From Rhizobium rhizogenes NBRC 13257 (GTDB lineage Bacteria; Pseudomonadota; Alphaproteobacteria; Rhizobiales; Rhizobiaceae): a stretch of 64,000 nt of DNA. The translations under genes and the position numbers were made by a program. Shown piece after piece: positions 42,411 through 50,915 of this stretch (its first letter is position 1; each line of letters opens with the position of its first letter). The notes under the pieces were generated by a model that made no database searches, was not told where the DNA came from, and worked only from the letters and a program-made list of their open reading frames with translations. The stretch is from assembly GCF_000696095.1 (NCBI RefSeq), contig NZ_BAYX01000005.1, positions 248,001-312,000 on the forward strand. The letters are read 5' to 3'.

Positions 42411-43142
42411 TCAAACGGGCGAGAAATCGCTCATCGTACCGGTAAAGGATTTGGGCAGTGGCGCCGCGTAGGAGCTGCGTTTGCTGGTTGTAAGGCCCAG
42501 CGAGACCAGCGCCTCGGCCTGCTTGACCGCCGCCGCGACGCCGTCGATCACGGGCACACCGTATATTTCCTGCAGCTCGCGGGTAAGGTCGGCCATGCCG
42601 GCACAGCCGAGCACGATCGCCTCCGCCCCGTCTTCGTCAAGCGCTCGCTCGATCTCGGCCCGCAATTTGCCGATTGCTTCTGGCGCGCCATCCTCGAGCT
42701 CCAGTACCGCGATATCGGAGGCCCTGACCTTCGCCCGTCCACCCATGCCATAGTGTCGGACGAGATTGTCGATCAGCACGCGGGAGCGCTCCAGCGTCGT
42801 GACGATCGTAAAGCGCTGCGCCAGGAAACCGGCCGTCACGACGGCGGATTCGCAGAGCCCAAGAACCGGCACATCCGAAAAGGCACGCGCCGCCTCGAGG
42901 CCGGTATCGTCGAAACAGGAAATGATCGCCGCGTCGTAACCCGACGCGCGTTGTTCCTTGAGTTCGCTGAGCAAGCCAGGAACGGCAAGAGCCCCGTCAT
43001 AATATCCCTCGATGGAAGGCGGTCCCATGCGCGATGTCGCGGCGATGATCTCCGTGCCGGTTGCAGCGACAGCGCGTGCGGCGACGGCCGCCTTTTCCGT
43101 CATCGACGTGGTGGTGTTTGGATTGATCAGCAATAAGCGCAT
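42411..43142 (-). CDS. Asp/Glu/hydantoin racemase family protein
   Basis: A 243-residue protein with two symmetrical alpha/beta halves. The two catalytic cysteines are in AAIISCFDDTGLEAA (first half) and AIVLGCAGMADL (second half), as in HyuE hydantoin racemase and the related Asp/Glu racemases. LLINPNTTTSMTEKAA is the family N-terminus. It would exchange stereochemistry of a 5-substituted hydantoin or act on a related ring compound. It is the last gene of an operon with a PotABCD-like importer, 4 bases after the permease stop. Confidence 0.88.
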   Translation of the reverse strand: MRLLLINPNTTTSMTEKAAVAARAVAATGTEIIAATSRMGPPSIEGYYDGALAVPGLLSELKEQRASGYDAAIISCFDDTGLEAARAFSDVPVLGLCESAVVTAGFLAQRFTIVTTLERSRVLIDNLVRHYGMGGRAKVRASDIAVLELEDGAPEAIGKLRAEIERALDEDGAEAIVLGCAGMADLTRELQEIYGVPVIDGVAAAVKQAEALVSLGLTTSKRSSYAAPLPKSFTGTMSDFSPV

Positions 43143-43146
43143 GTTC

Positions 43147-43968
43147 TCAGCTTTTCTTGGCCTGCCGGCGACCGAGCATGGTCATGATACCGAGCGCGAC
43201 GAGAATGATAGTGAAGGAGAAGAGTGTCGTCACCGTTCCCAGCGCATAGAGCACAGGCGTGGTGACGTTGGTCGTCATTCCGTAGATTTCCAGGGGAAGC
43301 GTGTTGTAGGTGCCTGAGGTCATCAGGGTGCGCGCGAATTCGTCATAAGACAGCGTAAAGCCGAACAGGCCGACACCGATCAGGCTCGGCGCGATCATCG
43401 GCAGCACGACGTGGCGAAAGGTCTGCCACGAACTCGCGCCCAGATCGCGCGCTGCCTCCTCGTAAGCCGGTGAGAAACGGTTGAAGACGGCGAACATGAT
43501 CAGCACGCCGAAGGGCAGCGTCCAGGTCAGATGCGCGCCGAAGGCCGAGGAATACCAGGCCGGAGGCAAGCCACCTTGTTGGAAGACGACGCCGATGCCG
43601 AGGGAAATGATGATGGACGGCACTACGAGACTGGCGACAGTCGCGTAAAACAGCAGCGACGATCCGCGGAAGCGGCGGCGAAAGGCCAGGCCCGCCAGCA
43701 GCGAGACGACGACGGTAACGACCATGACCATCAGGCCCAGGATAAAGGACCGCTGGAACGAGGCGCCGAAATCGCCGACTGCCTGTTTCTCGAACAGGTT
43801 GGCGAACCAATGCAAGGAGACGCCATTCAACGGGAAGGTCAGGCCGCCGTCAGGCCCCTGGAAGGAGAGGATGACGATCGCTGAAAGCGGGCCATAGAGA
43901 AACAGCACGAAGACAATGAAAAAGATCGCCAGAACGTAGAATTCGAAGGTGCGCTTTTCGTGGTTCAT
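43147..43968 (-). CDS. ABC importer permease (PotC type)
   Basis: A 273-residue inner-membrane protein with six hydrophobic segments (first FYVLAIFFIVFVLFLYGPLS at about 10-30). The EAA loop is AARDLGASSWQTFRHVVLPM near residue 165. It is one of the two channel subunits of a polyamine/opine-type importer. The gap to the upstream permease is one base, so translation is coupled. Confidence 0.9.
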   Translation of the reverse strand: MNHEKRTFEFYVLAIFFIVFVLFLYGPLSAIVILSFQGPDGGLTFPLNGVSLHWFANLFEKQAVGDFGASFQRSFILGLMVMVVTVVVSLLAGLAFRRRFRGSSLLFYATVASLVVPSIIISLGIGVVFQQGGLPPAWYSSAFGAHLTWTLPFGVLIMFAVFNRFSPAYEEAARDLGASSWQTFRHVVLPMIAPSLIGVGLFGFTLSYDEFARTLMTSGTYNTLPLEIYGMTTNVTTPVLYALGTVTTLFSFTIILVALGIMTMLGRRQAKKS

Positions 43969-43969
43969 C

Positions 43970-44881
43970 TCAAAGCTCCTTACGGATATCGACGACGCGC
44001 AGGATGGCCGCGACCATCATAAGGACGACGATCAGGAGCACGACGGCATTGGCGGCCGCTGCCGGATATTGCAGCAGCGACATCTGGTTTTTCATCATCA
44101 GCGCGATGGAGGCGCTCTGGCCGCCGGACATGACCTGCACGGTGGAGAAATCCGCCATGACCAGGGTAACGACAAAGATCGAGCCAATCGCCATGCCGGG
44201 CTTGGCAAGCGGGATCACTACATTCCACAGAACCTGCCAGCCGTTGGCGCCGGCATCGCGCGCCGCTTCGAACAGTGAGCGGTCGATACGCATCAGCGTA
44301 TTGAAGATCGGCGTCACCATGAACAGCGTATAGAGATGCACCATCGCCAGAACGACGGCGAAATCGGAGTAGAGCAGCCATTCGATCGGTTTTGGAATGA
44401 GCCCTATCTCAATCAGCGTCGAATTGACGAGACCGTTGCGTCCGAGCACCGGGATCCAGGAGATCATGCGGATGATGTTCGATGTCATGAACGGCACGGT
44501 GCAGACGAGAAAGAGAATCATCTGCGTCGACGTGCGGCGAATATGGAAGGCGAGGAAATAGGCGACCCAGAAGCCGATGAACAGGGTCAGAGACCAAACA
44601 ATGACAGTGAATTTCAATGTGTTGAGATAGGTTTTCCAGGTAACCCATGAACCCAGCGTGTCGGTATAGTTCGTGGTCAGGAAGGCGGGATAGAGGCTGG
44701 CGAAATCATAGTCCCAGAAGCTGACGACACCGATCATCGCGATCGGCAGAAGGAAAAAGAAGCCGAGGATCAGAAACAGCGGCGCCGCCTGGAGATAGGA
44801 AACGAGCCCCAGGGGCACGCGAAAGCTGCGCCTTGGTTTTGCTGTTGCCTGGTCCGTTTCTGATGAAGCGATCGTCGCCAT
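43970..44881 (-). CDS. ABC importer permease (PotB type)
   Basis: A 303-residue membrane protein. After a basic N-terminus (about 25 residues), six helices follow (first LQAAPLFLILGFFFLLPIAM). The EAA loop is AARDAGANGWQVLWNVVIPL at about 225. With the 43147 subunit it forms the channel of a PotABCD-like importer. The order binding protein-PotB-PotC-racemase runs from 46256 to 42411 on one strand. Confidence 0.9.
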   Translation of the reverse strand: MATIASSETDQATAKPRRSFRVPLGLVSYLQAAPLFLILGFFFLLPIAMIGVVSFWDYDFASLYPAFLTTNYTDTLGSWVTWKTYLNTLKFTVIVWSLTLFIGFWVAYFLAFHIRRTSTQMILFLVCTVPFMTSNIIRMISWIPVLGRNGLVNSTLIEIGLIPKPIEWLLYSDFAVVLAMVHLYTLFMVTPIFNTLMRIDRSLFEAARDAGANGWQVLWNVVIPLAKPGMAIGSIFVVTLVMADFSTVQVMSGGQSASIALMMKNQMSLLQYPAAAANAVVLLIVVLMMVAAILRVVDIRKEL

Positions 44882-44904
44882 GGTCCGGTTTCTCCGTTAG
44901 CGGC

Positions 44905-44935
44905 TTCCTCCCCCCGCCTGCGCGGGGAGAGGATT
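44905..44935 (-). terminator. Hairpin between binding-protein and permease genes
   Basis: CCCCGC and GCGGGG pair around CTGC, extended by an imperfect TCCTC/GAGGA outer stem. It lies just after the binding-protein gene and has no T-run, so it likely tunes expression of downstream permeases. Confidence 0.4.
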
Positions 44936-44957
44936 TGATGGGCAGAGGCGATACCGA

Positions 44958-46256
44958 TTAGGCAGCGATGAACTCGTTCCAGCGACGGACCATGTAGCGG
45001 TCTTCGTCCATCACCGAGTTCCAGCAAGCGACCGCACCCATACGGGCTTCGAAGGAGCCACCGTCGCGAACGGCGCCGGCCTTCTCCATGACCTTGCCTT
45101 CCGGAGACAGGATATCGCCCTGCGCCGGCTTGCCTTCGATCCAGTAGCCCCATTCGTCGGCCGACATGAAGCCCTTGGCGGTTTCCATGCAGGCGGAATA
45201 GTAGCCCTGGCGGTTGAGATAGCCGCCGACCCAGCCGGAGGTGTACCAGTTGATATATTCATAGGCGGCGTCGAGTTCTGCGCCCTTGAGGTGCGCGGCG
45301 AGCCCGAGACCACCGCCCCAGGCGCGATAGCCTTCCTTGAGCGGCTGGAAGGTGCAGGCGATGCCCTTCGAGCGGACGGCGGCAACGGCCGGCGACCACA
45401 TCGACTGGATGACGACTTCGCCCGACGCCATCAGGTTGACGCTTTCGTCGAAGGACTTCCAGAAGGCGCGGAACTGGCCCTCGCCCTTGGTCTTGATCAG
45501 GAAGTCGATCGTCTTGTCGATTTCCGCCTTCGTCATGTTGCCCTTGTTGGCATATTTGATCTTGCCTGCGGCTTCCATGATCATCGCGGCATCCATGATG
45601 CCGATCGACGGGATGTTGAGGATCGCAGTCTTGCCCTTGAAGGCCGGATCGAGAATGTCGGCCCAGCTGGTGATCGGGCGACCGGTAAGATCGGGACGAA
45701 TGCCGAGCGTGTCGGCATTGTAGATGGTCGGAACCATCGTCATCCACTGCGTCGGCTCCTTGGCGAATTTCTTCGAACCCTGCGCTTCGACGAAGCCGAC
45801 CGTATGCGGCGCCGTTCCCTGGGCAATGACGCTGTCGGACTTCAGCTTGCCGTTGATGAACAGCGGCACGATCTTGTCGTAATATTTCAGCTTCTTGACG
45901 TCCATCGGCTGCAGCACGCCGGCCGGGAACACCTTCTTGGCGATCCAGTATTCGATGTCGGCGATGTCGTAGCTGTTCGGCTGGGTGACGGCGCGCTGGG
46001 CGGCGGCGTCGGAATCGGTCGCCGTCATCTCCAGCGTGATGCCGAGATCGGCCTTGCACTTCTCGGCGATGGCATTGATGTTCGAAACGCCGGTGCCGAA
46101 CTGGCGGAGCGTGATCTTCGTCTGCGCCCAAACGGTCGGAAAGCCGGTGATCAGGCCGGAGCCGGCGATGGCGCCGGCTGCTGCTGCGCCGGTCTTCAGC
46201 AGCGAGCGGCGGGAGATGCCCTTTGCTGCCTTGGTTGTCTTCTTCTCAGTCGTCAT
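44958..46256 (-). CDS. PotD-like ABC importer binding protein, Tat signal
   Basis: A 432-residue spermidine/putrescine-type (family 8/1) binding protein. The N-terminus KGISRRSLLKTGAAAAGAIA is a twin-arginine signal. The mature part has ITLRQFGTGVSNINAIAEKC, WMTMVPTIYNADTLGIRPD and MASGEVVIQSMWSPAVAAVR, typical of PotD relatives that bind varied cationic or heterocyclic ligands. Given the racemase and amidohydrolases nearby, a pyrimidine, hydantoin or similar ligand is more likely than a polyamine, but this is inference. Confidence 0.88.
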   Translation of the reverse strand: MTTEKKTTKAAKGISRRSLLKTGAAAAGAIAGSGLITGFPTVWAQTKITLRQFGTGVSNINAIAEKCKADLGITLEMTATDSDAAAQRAVTQPNSYDIADIEYWIAKKVFPAGVLQPMDVKKLKYYDKIVPLFINGKLKSDSVIAQGTAPHTVGFVEAQGSKKFAKEPTQWMTMVPTIYNADTLGIRPDLTGRPITSWADILDPAFKGKTAILNIPSIGIMDAAMIMEAAGKIKYANKGNMTKAEIDKTIDFLIKTKGEGQFRAFWKSFDESVNLMASGEVVIQSMWSPAVAAVRSKGIACTFQPLKEGYRAWGGGLGLAAHLKGAELDAAYEYINWYTSGWVGGYLNRQGYYSACMETAKGFMSADEWGYWIEGKPAQGDILSPEGKVMEKAGAVRDGGSFEARMGAVACWNSVMDEDRYMVRRWNEFIAA

Positions 46257-46286
46257 GTCAGTTCCCCTTTTTGTGATGCTTGGAAT

Positions 46287-47375
46287 TCATGCGGAAACAC
46301 GACCGAGGAGGACCGCGTCCTCCAAGGCCCAACTCAAAGACACCGCATCGCCGACCGATACGGGTTTGGAGAAATAATCGCCGTCGCTTGCGATGACGGT
46401 AAAGTCGTCGCTGCCCGCACCAATGACGGTGATCTTCACCGAGGCGCCGCGATATTCGATATTGGAAACGACACCGTTCAAGCCGACGCCCTTGTCGGAG
46501 CCAGACGCCAGCCGGACGCGATCGGTGCGAATGCCGATATCGATAAGCTCGCCCACGTCCCTGCCGGTGCCGCGCACGGAAAAGCTCTGGCCCTCCGGCG
46601 CGGTCAATGTCAGTACACCGTCCTCGCTGGACGTCACCCGGCCCGAGAGCACGTTATGATCGCCCATGAAGCGGGCGACGAAGGCGGTTGCCGGACGCTC
46701 GAAGACTTCGCGTGGTGACGCCGCCTGCTCGATCTTGCCGTCGTTCATGATCACCATGATATCGGCGAGGGCCATCGCTTCTTCCTGACTGTGCGTGACG
46801 TGCACGAAAGTGATGCCGAGCGTCTTTTGCAGCTTCTTCAACTCGGCGCGCATGCGGATTTTCAGGAATGGATCGAGCGCCGACAGCGGCTCGTCGAGCA
46901 ACAACGCCTCGGGATCGGTGATCAGCGCGCGGGCGAGCGCCACGCGCTGCTGCTGCCCGCCAGAAAGCTGCGCCGGTCGTCGCGTAGCGTAAGCCTCCAT
47001 CTGCATCAGCTTCAGCATCTCGAGCGCCTTTGCCCGACGCTCGTCCTTATCCACGCCCTTCATCTTCAGGCTGAAGGCGACGTTGTCGATGAGGTCGAGA
47101 TGCGGAAAGAGCGCATAGGACTGGAACATCATTGCCGTGCCGCGCTTGGCCGGTGGAAAATCGGTGACGACGACATTTCCGAGCCGGATATCGCCCGACG
47201 AAATGCTTTCATGACCCGCGATCATGCGAAGCGTGGAGGTCTTGCCGCAGCCGGAGGGGCCGAGAAAGCAGCAATAGGAGCCAGCCGGTATCTTCAGGCT
47301 GATGGCGTGGACGGCGGTCGTCGTGCCATAGACCTTCGAAACGGACGCTATATCGATCTCTGCCGCTTTCGACAT
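46287..47375 (-). CDS. ABC importer ATPase (PotA type)
   Basis: A 362-residue ATPase. Walker A FLGPSGCGKTSTL at about 37-49, signature LSGGQQQRVALARALITDPE, Walker B LLLDEPLSALDPF, and a C-terminal TOBE domain (about 270-362). I start at ATG 47375 because AAGGAG lies 6 bases upstream; the frame from 47420 has no such site. It is the first gene of the minus-strand operon, divergent from the GntR regulator, with the binding protein 30 bases downstream. Confidence 0.92.
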   Translation of the reverse strand: MSKAAEIDIASVSKVYGTTTAVHAISLKIPAGSYCCFLGPSGCGKTSTLRMIAGHESISSGDIRLGNVVVTDFPPAKRGTAMMFQSYALFPHLDLIDNVAFSLKMKGVDKDERRAKALEMLKLMQMEAYATRRPAQLSGGQQQRVALARALITDPEALLLDEPLSALDPFLKIRMRAELKKLQKTLGITFVHVTHSQEEAMALADIMVIMNDGKIEQAASPREVFERPATAFVARFMGDHNVLSGRVTSSEDGVLTLTAPEGQSFSVRGTGRDVGELIDIGIRTDRVRLASGSDKGVGLNGVVSNIEYRGASVKITVIGAGSDDFTVIASDGDYFSKPVSVGDAVSLSWALEDAVLLGRVSA

Positions 47376-47642
47376 CGTATCTCCTTCTGTTTGGGAAGGA
47401 CGATGCATCTGGCGTGCCAAGTCTGTTGCGCTGCACTAAGCTATTGTGAATCATGGAGTTTCAGCGCAGCGCGAACGAGGTTCCTTATATAAGACAAACA
47501 TATGTTTGCACATGAAATAGGCTTTCGTCTGCAATATGTGCACTAGATCGTATACGATTATGCTTTCCTTTTGTTACAAATTCCGTTTAACTTTTGCGGC
47601 GAACGCGGATATCATTCCGTCGATTATCAGGTATCCGCTCTT
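47376..47642. promoter_or_regulatory. Divergent control region with GntR-type palindromes
   Basis: Between importer and regulator are CAAACATATGTTTG (47495-47508, perfect 14-bp palindrome), TGCACAT-N22-ATGTGCA (47507-47542) and ATCGTATACGAT (47547-47558, perfect 12-bp palindrome). The last fits the GTATAC-centred operators often bound by FadR-type GntR proteins. The neighbour at 47643 is the natural candidate for binding. Confidence 0.55.
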
Positions 47643-48356
47643 ATGAACTCCACAGCCGACGCGCTCCAGACGACCAGCGATTCCACAGAAACCGGCGCCC
47701 AGCAGATCCGCGATGCCATTCGCGAGGCGATCGTCGAGCGCAGGCTTTCCCCAGGCACGAAACTCTCCGAGAGCGACGTCGGCAATCTGTTCAATGTTAG
47801 CCGCACGCTGGCGCGCGCCGCTCTGCAGGCCCTATCCTACGAGGGGCTTGTCAGCGTCGAGAAGAATCGTGGCGCATTCGTTGCCTATCCCTCGCCCGAG
47901 GAAGCCCGGCAGATCTTCGCTGCTCGCCGTCTGGTGGAGCCGGGCATTCTCAAGGAAGCGGCGGCGAGGATTACGCCCCCGCAGATCCAGCACCTAAAGC
48001 AGCTTCTGCTCGAAGAGGGCCGGCTGATGGCGGAGCGCGGTCAGTCCGCGCGCCGCGCCGAAATCAAGGCCTCTGGCGATTTCCATCTCATGCTCGCCTC
48101 TATCTCCGGCAATCTGATTATGCAGCGTTTCATGGAAGAATTGGTCGCCCGCTCATCCCTGGTGATCGCGCTTTATGGCCAGTCTAGCGTGTCGAGCTGC
48201 GGTCATGCGGAACATGGCGATGTCATCGCCGCCATCGAGCGCAAGGATATCGAGACGGCGTGCCATCTCATGCTTCACCATATTTCCCATATCGAAGCCG
48301 ATCTCGATCTGCGCGAGCGCAAGAGCGTCGGCCTGAGAGAAGCCTTCGAGCAATAG
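47643..48356 (+). CDS. GntR-family regulator, FadR subfamily (FCD domain)
   Basis: A 237-residue regulator. Winged helix at about 20-85 (RDAIREAIVERRLSPGTKLS, LFNVSRTLARAALQALSYEG). The C-terminal FCD helical bundle keeps metal/ligand positions: ARRLVEPGILKEA, DFHLMLASISGN (Asp, His), EHGDVIAAIERKDIETA, and a final MLHHISHIEADL. Ligands of FCD regulators are usually small organic acids. It is divergent from the PotABCD-like operon and directly upstream of two amidohydrolase genes, so it probably controls both. The first ATG that keeps the N-terminal helix is 47643. Confidence 0.88.
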   Translation: MNSTADALQTTSDSTETGAQQIRDAIREAIVERRLSPGTKLSESDVGNLFNVSRTLARAALQALSYEGLVSVEKNRGAFVAYPSPEEARQIFAARRLVEPGILKEAAARITPPQIQHLKQLLLEEGRLMAERGQSARRAEIKASGDFHLMLASISGNLIMQRFMEELVARSSLVIALYGQSSVSSCGHAEHGDVIAAIERKDIETACHLMLHHISHIEADLDLRERKSVGLREAFEQ

Positions 48357-48412
48357 ACCGGCGCAACGGCTGTCTCGGGGCTTCCTCCTCATTACATCCA
48401 ACGGAGATAGAT

Positions 48413-49615
48413 TTGAGCCCGATCGAAACCCTTTTCACCCGCGCAAAGCTCGCTGATGGCTCTCTCAAGGATATCGGCGTGTCAGGCGGACGCATCATTT
48501 CGATCGACCCCTCAAGTGCTGAAGCCCCGCTTGCCGAGAGCGTCGATCTCGGCGGCGCACTCGTGGTACCCGGCTTCGTCGAAGGTCACATCCACCTCGA
48601 CACCAGCTTTTTCGGCGATGCCTGGATACCGCACAAGCCCTGCACCAACGGCTTTGATGTGCATGAACGCGTCGCATTCCAGGCGCAGAATATGGCGCAG
48701 GCCGCCCCCATGGATGAGCGTGCCCGCAATCAGCTGGATCTCTGCATCGCCAATGGCAGCACGCAGATGCGCAGCCATGTCATGGTCGACGGATCGGTCG
48801 GGCTGAAATCGCTGGGAACCGTTCTCGCCGTCCGCGAGGACTATCGCGACTATATCGATATCCAGCTCGTCGCCTTCCCCCAGAGCGGCATCCTGAAGAG
48901 CTCGGGCACTCCGCAACTGATGGACGAAGCCATTTCCATGGGCGCCGATCTCGTCGGCGGCCTGGACCCGGCCAGCTTCGACCGTGATGTCGAGGGACAT
49001 CTAAACGTCGTCTTCGGCGTCGCCGAAAAGCATGGCGTCGATGTTGATATCCACCTTCACGACGGCGGCACGCTCGGCCTTTTCACCATCGAGCAGATAT
49101 GTTCTCGCACGCGCGCCCTTTCCATGCAGGGACATGTCGCCATCAGTCACGCCTACGGGCTCGGCGATCTCCCGGTAGAAGCCGTCAAGCGTGCCGCCGA
49201 AACGATCGCAGCCAGCGGCGTTTCCATCATGACCAACGCGCCTGGCAACCATGCTTTCCCGCCGGTCGCCTTGCTTCGCACGGCGGGCGTCACAGTCTTC
49301 AGCGGCAGCGATAATATCCGCGATTCCTGGTGGCCCTATGGCGATGGCGATATGTTGGGTCGTGCGATGATGATCGGCTATCGCTCGGGCTTCTATACCG
49401 ACGACGAATTGAAGGCCGCCTTCGATGTCGTCACCGATAGCGGCGCGAAGGCGTTGCGTCTCGACGGCTATGGATTGAAGATCGGCGCGAAGGCGGATTT
49501 TGTGACGCTGAAGGCGGAGCATGTACCCGAAGCGGTCGTCGCAATTCCTAGGGAGCGTTCGGTCTATAAGGCCGGCCGGCTCGTCGCCAGGAACGGTGCC
49601 GTCATTCGGGCGTGA
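48413..49615 (+). CDS. Amidohydrolase, cytosine-deaminase-like (TTG start)
   Basis: A 400-residue metal-dependent hydrolase of the CodA/AtzC-like branch. The start is TTG 48413, 5 bases after a GGAGAT ribosome site; no ATG fits. Metal ligands: FVEGHIHLDTS (HxH), DVDIHLHDGG (His), AISHAYGLGD (His) and FSGSDNIRDSWWPYGDGDML (Asp). The last pattern closely resembles cytosine deaminase ('SxHDNIRDPW'). It would remove an amino or alkylamino group from a nitrogen ring in the cytoplasm. It follows the GntR gene by 57 bases. Confidence 0.85.
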   Translation: MSPIETLFTRAKLADGSLKDIGVSGGRIISIDPSSAEAPLAESVDLGGALVVPGFVEGHIHLDTSFFGDAWIPHKPCTNGFDVHERVAFQAQNMAQAAPMDERARNQLDLCIANGSTQMRSHVMVDGSVGLKSLGTVLAVREDYRDYIDIQLVAFPQSGILKSSGTPQLMDEAISMGADLVGGLDPASFDRDVEGHLNVVFGVAEKHGVDVDIHLHDGGTLGLFTIEQICSRTRALSMQGHVAISHAYGLGDLPVEAVKRAAETIAASGVSIMTNAPGNHAFPPVALLRTAGVTVFSGSDNIRDSWWPYGDGDMLGRAMMIGYRSGFYTDDELKAAFDVVTDSGAKALRLDGYGLKIGAKADFVTLKAEHVPEAVVAIPRERSVYKAGRLVARNGAVIRA

Positions 49616-49670
49616 TTTACATCAGATATTGCATTCGGATTTTCTTATGGTCTATTGAAAAGGCGTCATA

Positions 49671-50897
49671 ATGCTTGATCTGGTCATTTCGAACGTGCGT
49701 ATCGCCGGCCGCGATCAGCCGCACGATATCGGCATCAAGGATGGCAGGGTCGCCGCGCTCGAAACCGGTCTGGTTTCCGATGCGCCGCGTCAGGATATGT
49801 GCGGCTGCTTTGCATTCGGCGGCTTCATCGACAGCCATATCCATCTCGACAAGGCATGTATTCTCGACCGCTGCCTGATCTGCGAAGGCACGCTGGAAGA
49901 GGCCGTGCGCGAAACGGCGAAGGCGAAGTCGGCCTTCACGGTTGAAGATGTCTATGCCCGAGCCGCGCGCGTGGTGGAGAGCGCCATTGTCAACGGCACG
50001 ACGGCGATGCGGACGTTCGTGGAGGTCGATCCGCGTGCCGGCTTCCGATCGTTCGAGGCGATGCGGCAAATCAGGCATGATTATCGCTGGGCTCTCGATA
50101 TCCAAATCTGTGTCTTCGCGCAGGAGGGTTTGACCAACGAACCTGAGACAGCCTCGATGCTGGACAAAGCGCTTGGTGACGGCGCCGACCTGATCGGTGG
50201 CTGCCCCTATACCGATCCCGAGCCTCAGGCGCACATCCGCTGGATTTTCGATCTCGCCGAGCGCCATGGCGTCGACGTCGATTTCCATCTCGATTTCGAT
50301 CTCAATCCGGCGAACTCGGCCATTCCGGCCGTCATCGCCGAGACGCAGCGGCGCGGCTATGGCAGGCATGTTTCTATCGGCCACGCCACCAAGCTTTCCG
50401 CCATGCCGAAGCAGGAAGTCGTCGAGGTCGCCGTGCGGCTGGCCGACGCCGGTATTGCCGTTACTGTGCTGCCGGCGACTGACATGTTCCTGCTCGGTCG
50501 CGATCGGGATCATCTCGTGCCGCGCGGCATAGCCCCTGCTCTGCTCCTCGCCACACATGGCGTCACGGTTACGGCCGCGACCAATAACGTGCTCAATCCG
50601 TTTACGCCTTATGGCGATGCCTCGCTTGGCCGGATCGCCAATCTCTTTGCCAATGCGGCGCAGCTTTCCCGCGATGAAGACATCGCCACTGCATTCGACA
50701 TGGTGACCACCAATGCCGCCCGCCTCATGCGGCGCGACTATGCTCTCCAAACGGGAGCGCCGGCCGACATCGTCATACTCGACGCCGCCGATCCGCTTTC
50801 CGCCATCCGCGAAATCCGCCTTCCGATCGCCGGATGGAAGAGCGGCCGACAAACGTTCAGCCGCCCAAGGGCACAGCTGCTTCGTCCAGCGGACTGA
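49671..50897 (+). CDS. Amidohydrolase, cytosine-deaminase-like (second enzyme)
   Basis: A 408-residue paralog in the same superfamily. Ligands: FIDSHIHLDKAC (HxH), VDFHLDFDLN (His), SIGHATKLS (His) and VTAATNNVLNPFTPYGDASL. In that last segment the usual metal-binding Asp region reads 'TNNVLNPF', so an Asn stands near the position of the Asp seen in the 48413 protein (SDNIRDSW), a notable change. LDKACILDRC resembles deaminases that act on pyrimidines or creatinine-like rings. It lies 55 bases after the first amidohydrolase and probably performs a second ring-opening or deamination step. Confidence 0.82.
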   Translation: MLDLVISNVRIAGRDQPHDIGIKDGRVAALETGLVSDAPRQDMCGCFAFGGFIDSHIHLDKACILDRCLICEGTLEEAVRETAKAKSAFTVEDVYARAARVVESAIVNGTTAMRTFVEVDPRAGFRSFEAMRQIRHDYRWALDIQICVFAQEGLTNEPETASMLDKALGDGADLIGGCPYTDPEPQAHIRWIFDLAERHGVDVDFHLDFDLNPANSAIPAVIAETQRRGYGRHVSIGHATKLSAMPKQEVVEVAVRLADAGIAVTVLPATDMFLLGRDRDHLVPRGIAPALLLATHGVTVTAATNNVLNPFTPYGDASLGRIANLFANAAQLSRDEDIATAFDMVTTNAARLMRRDYALQTGAPADIVILDAADPLSAIREIRLPIAGWKSGRQTFSRPRAQLLRPAD

Positions 50898-50915
50898 GGA
50901 GTAGCCGTTCGCCCG

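Noticed and set aside
45291..46718. 475-codon plus-strand frame
   Set aside because: It is opposite the PotD-like receptor and the end of PotA; compositional shadow only.
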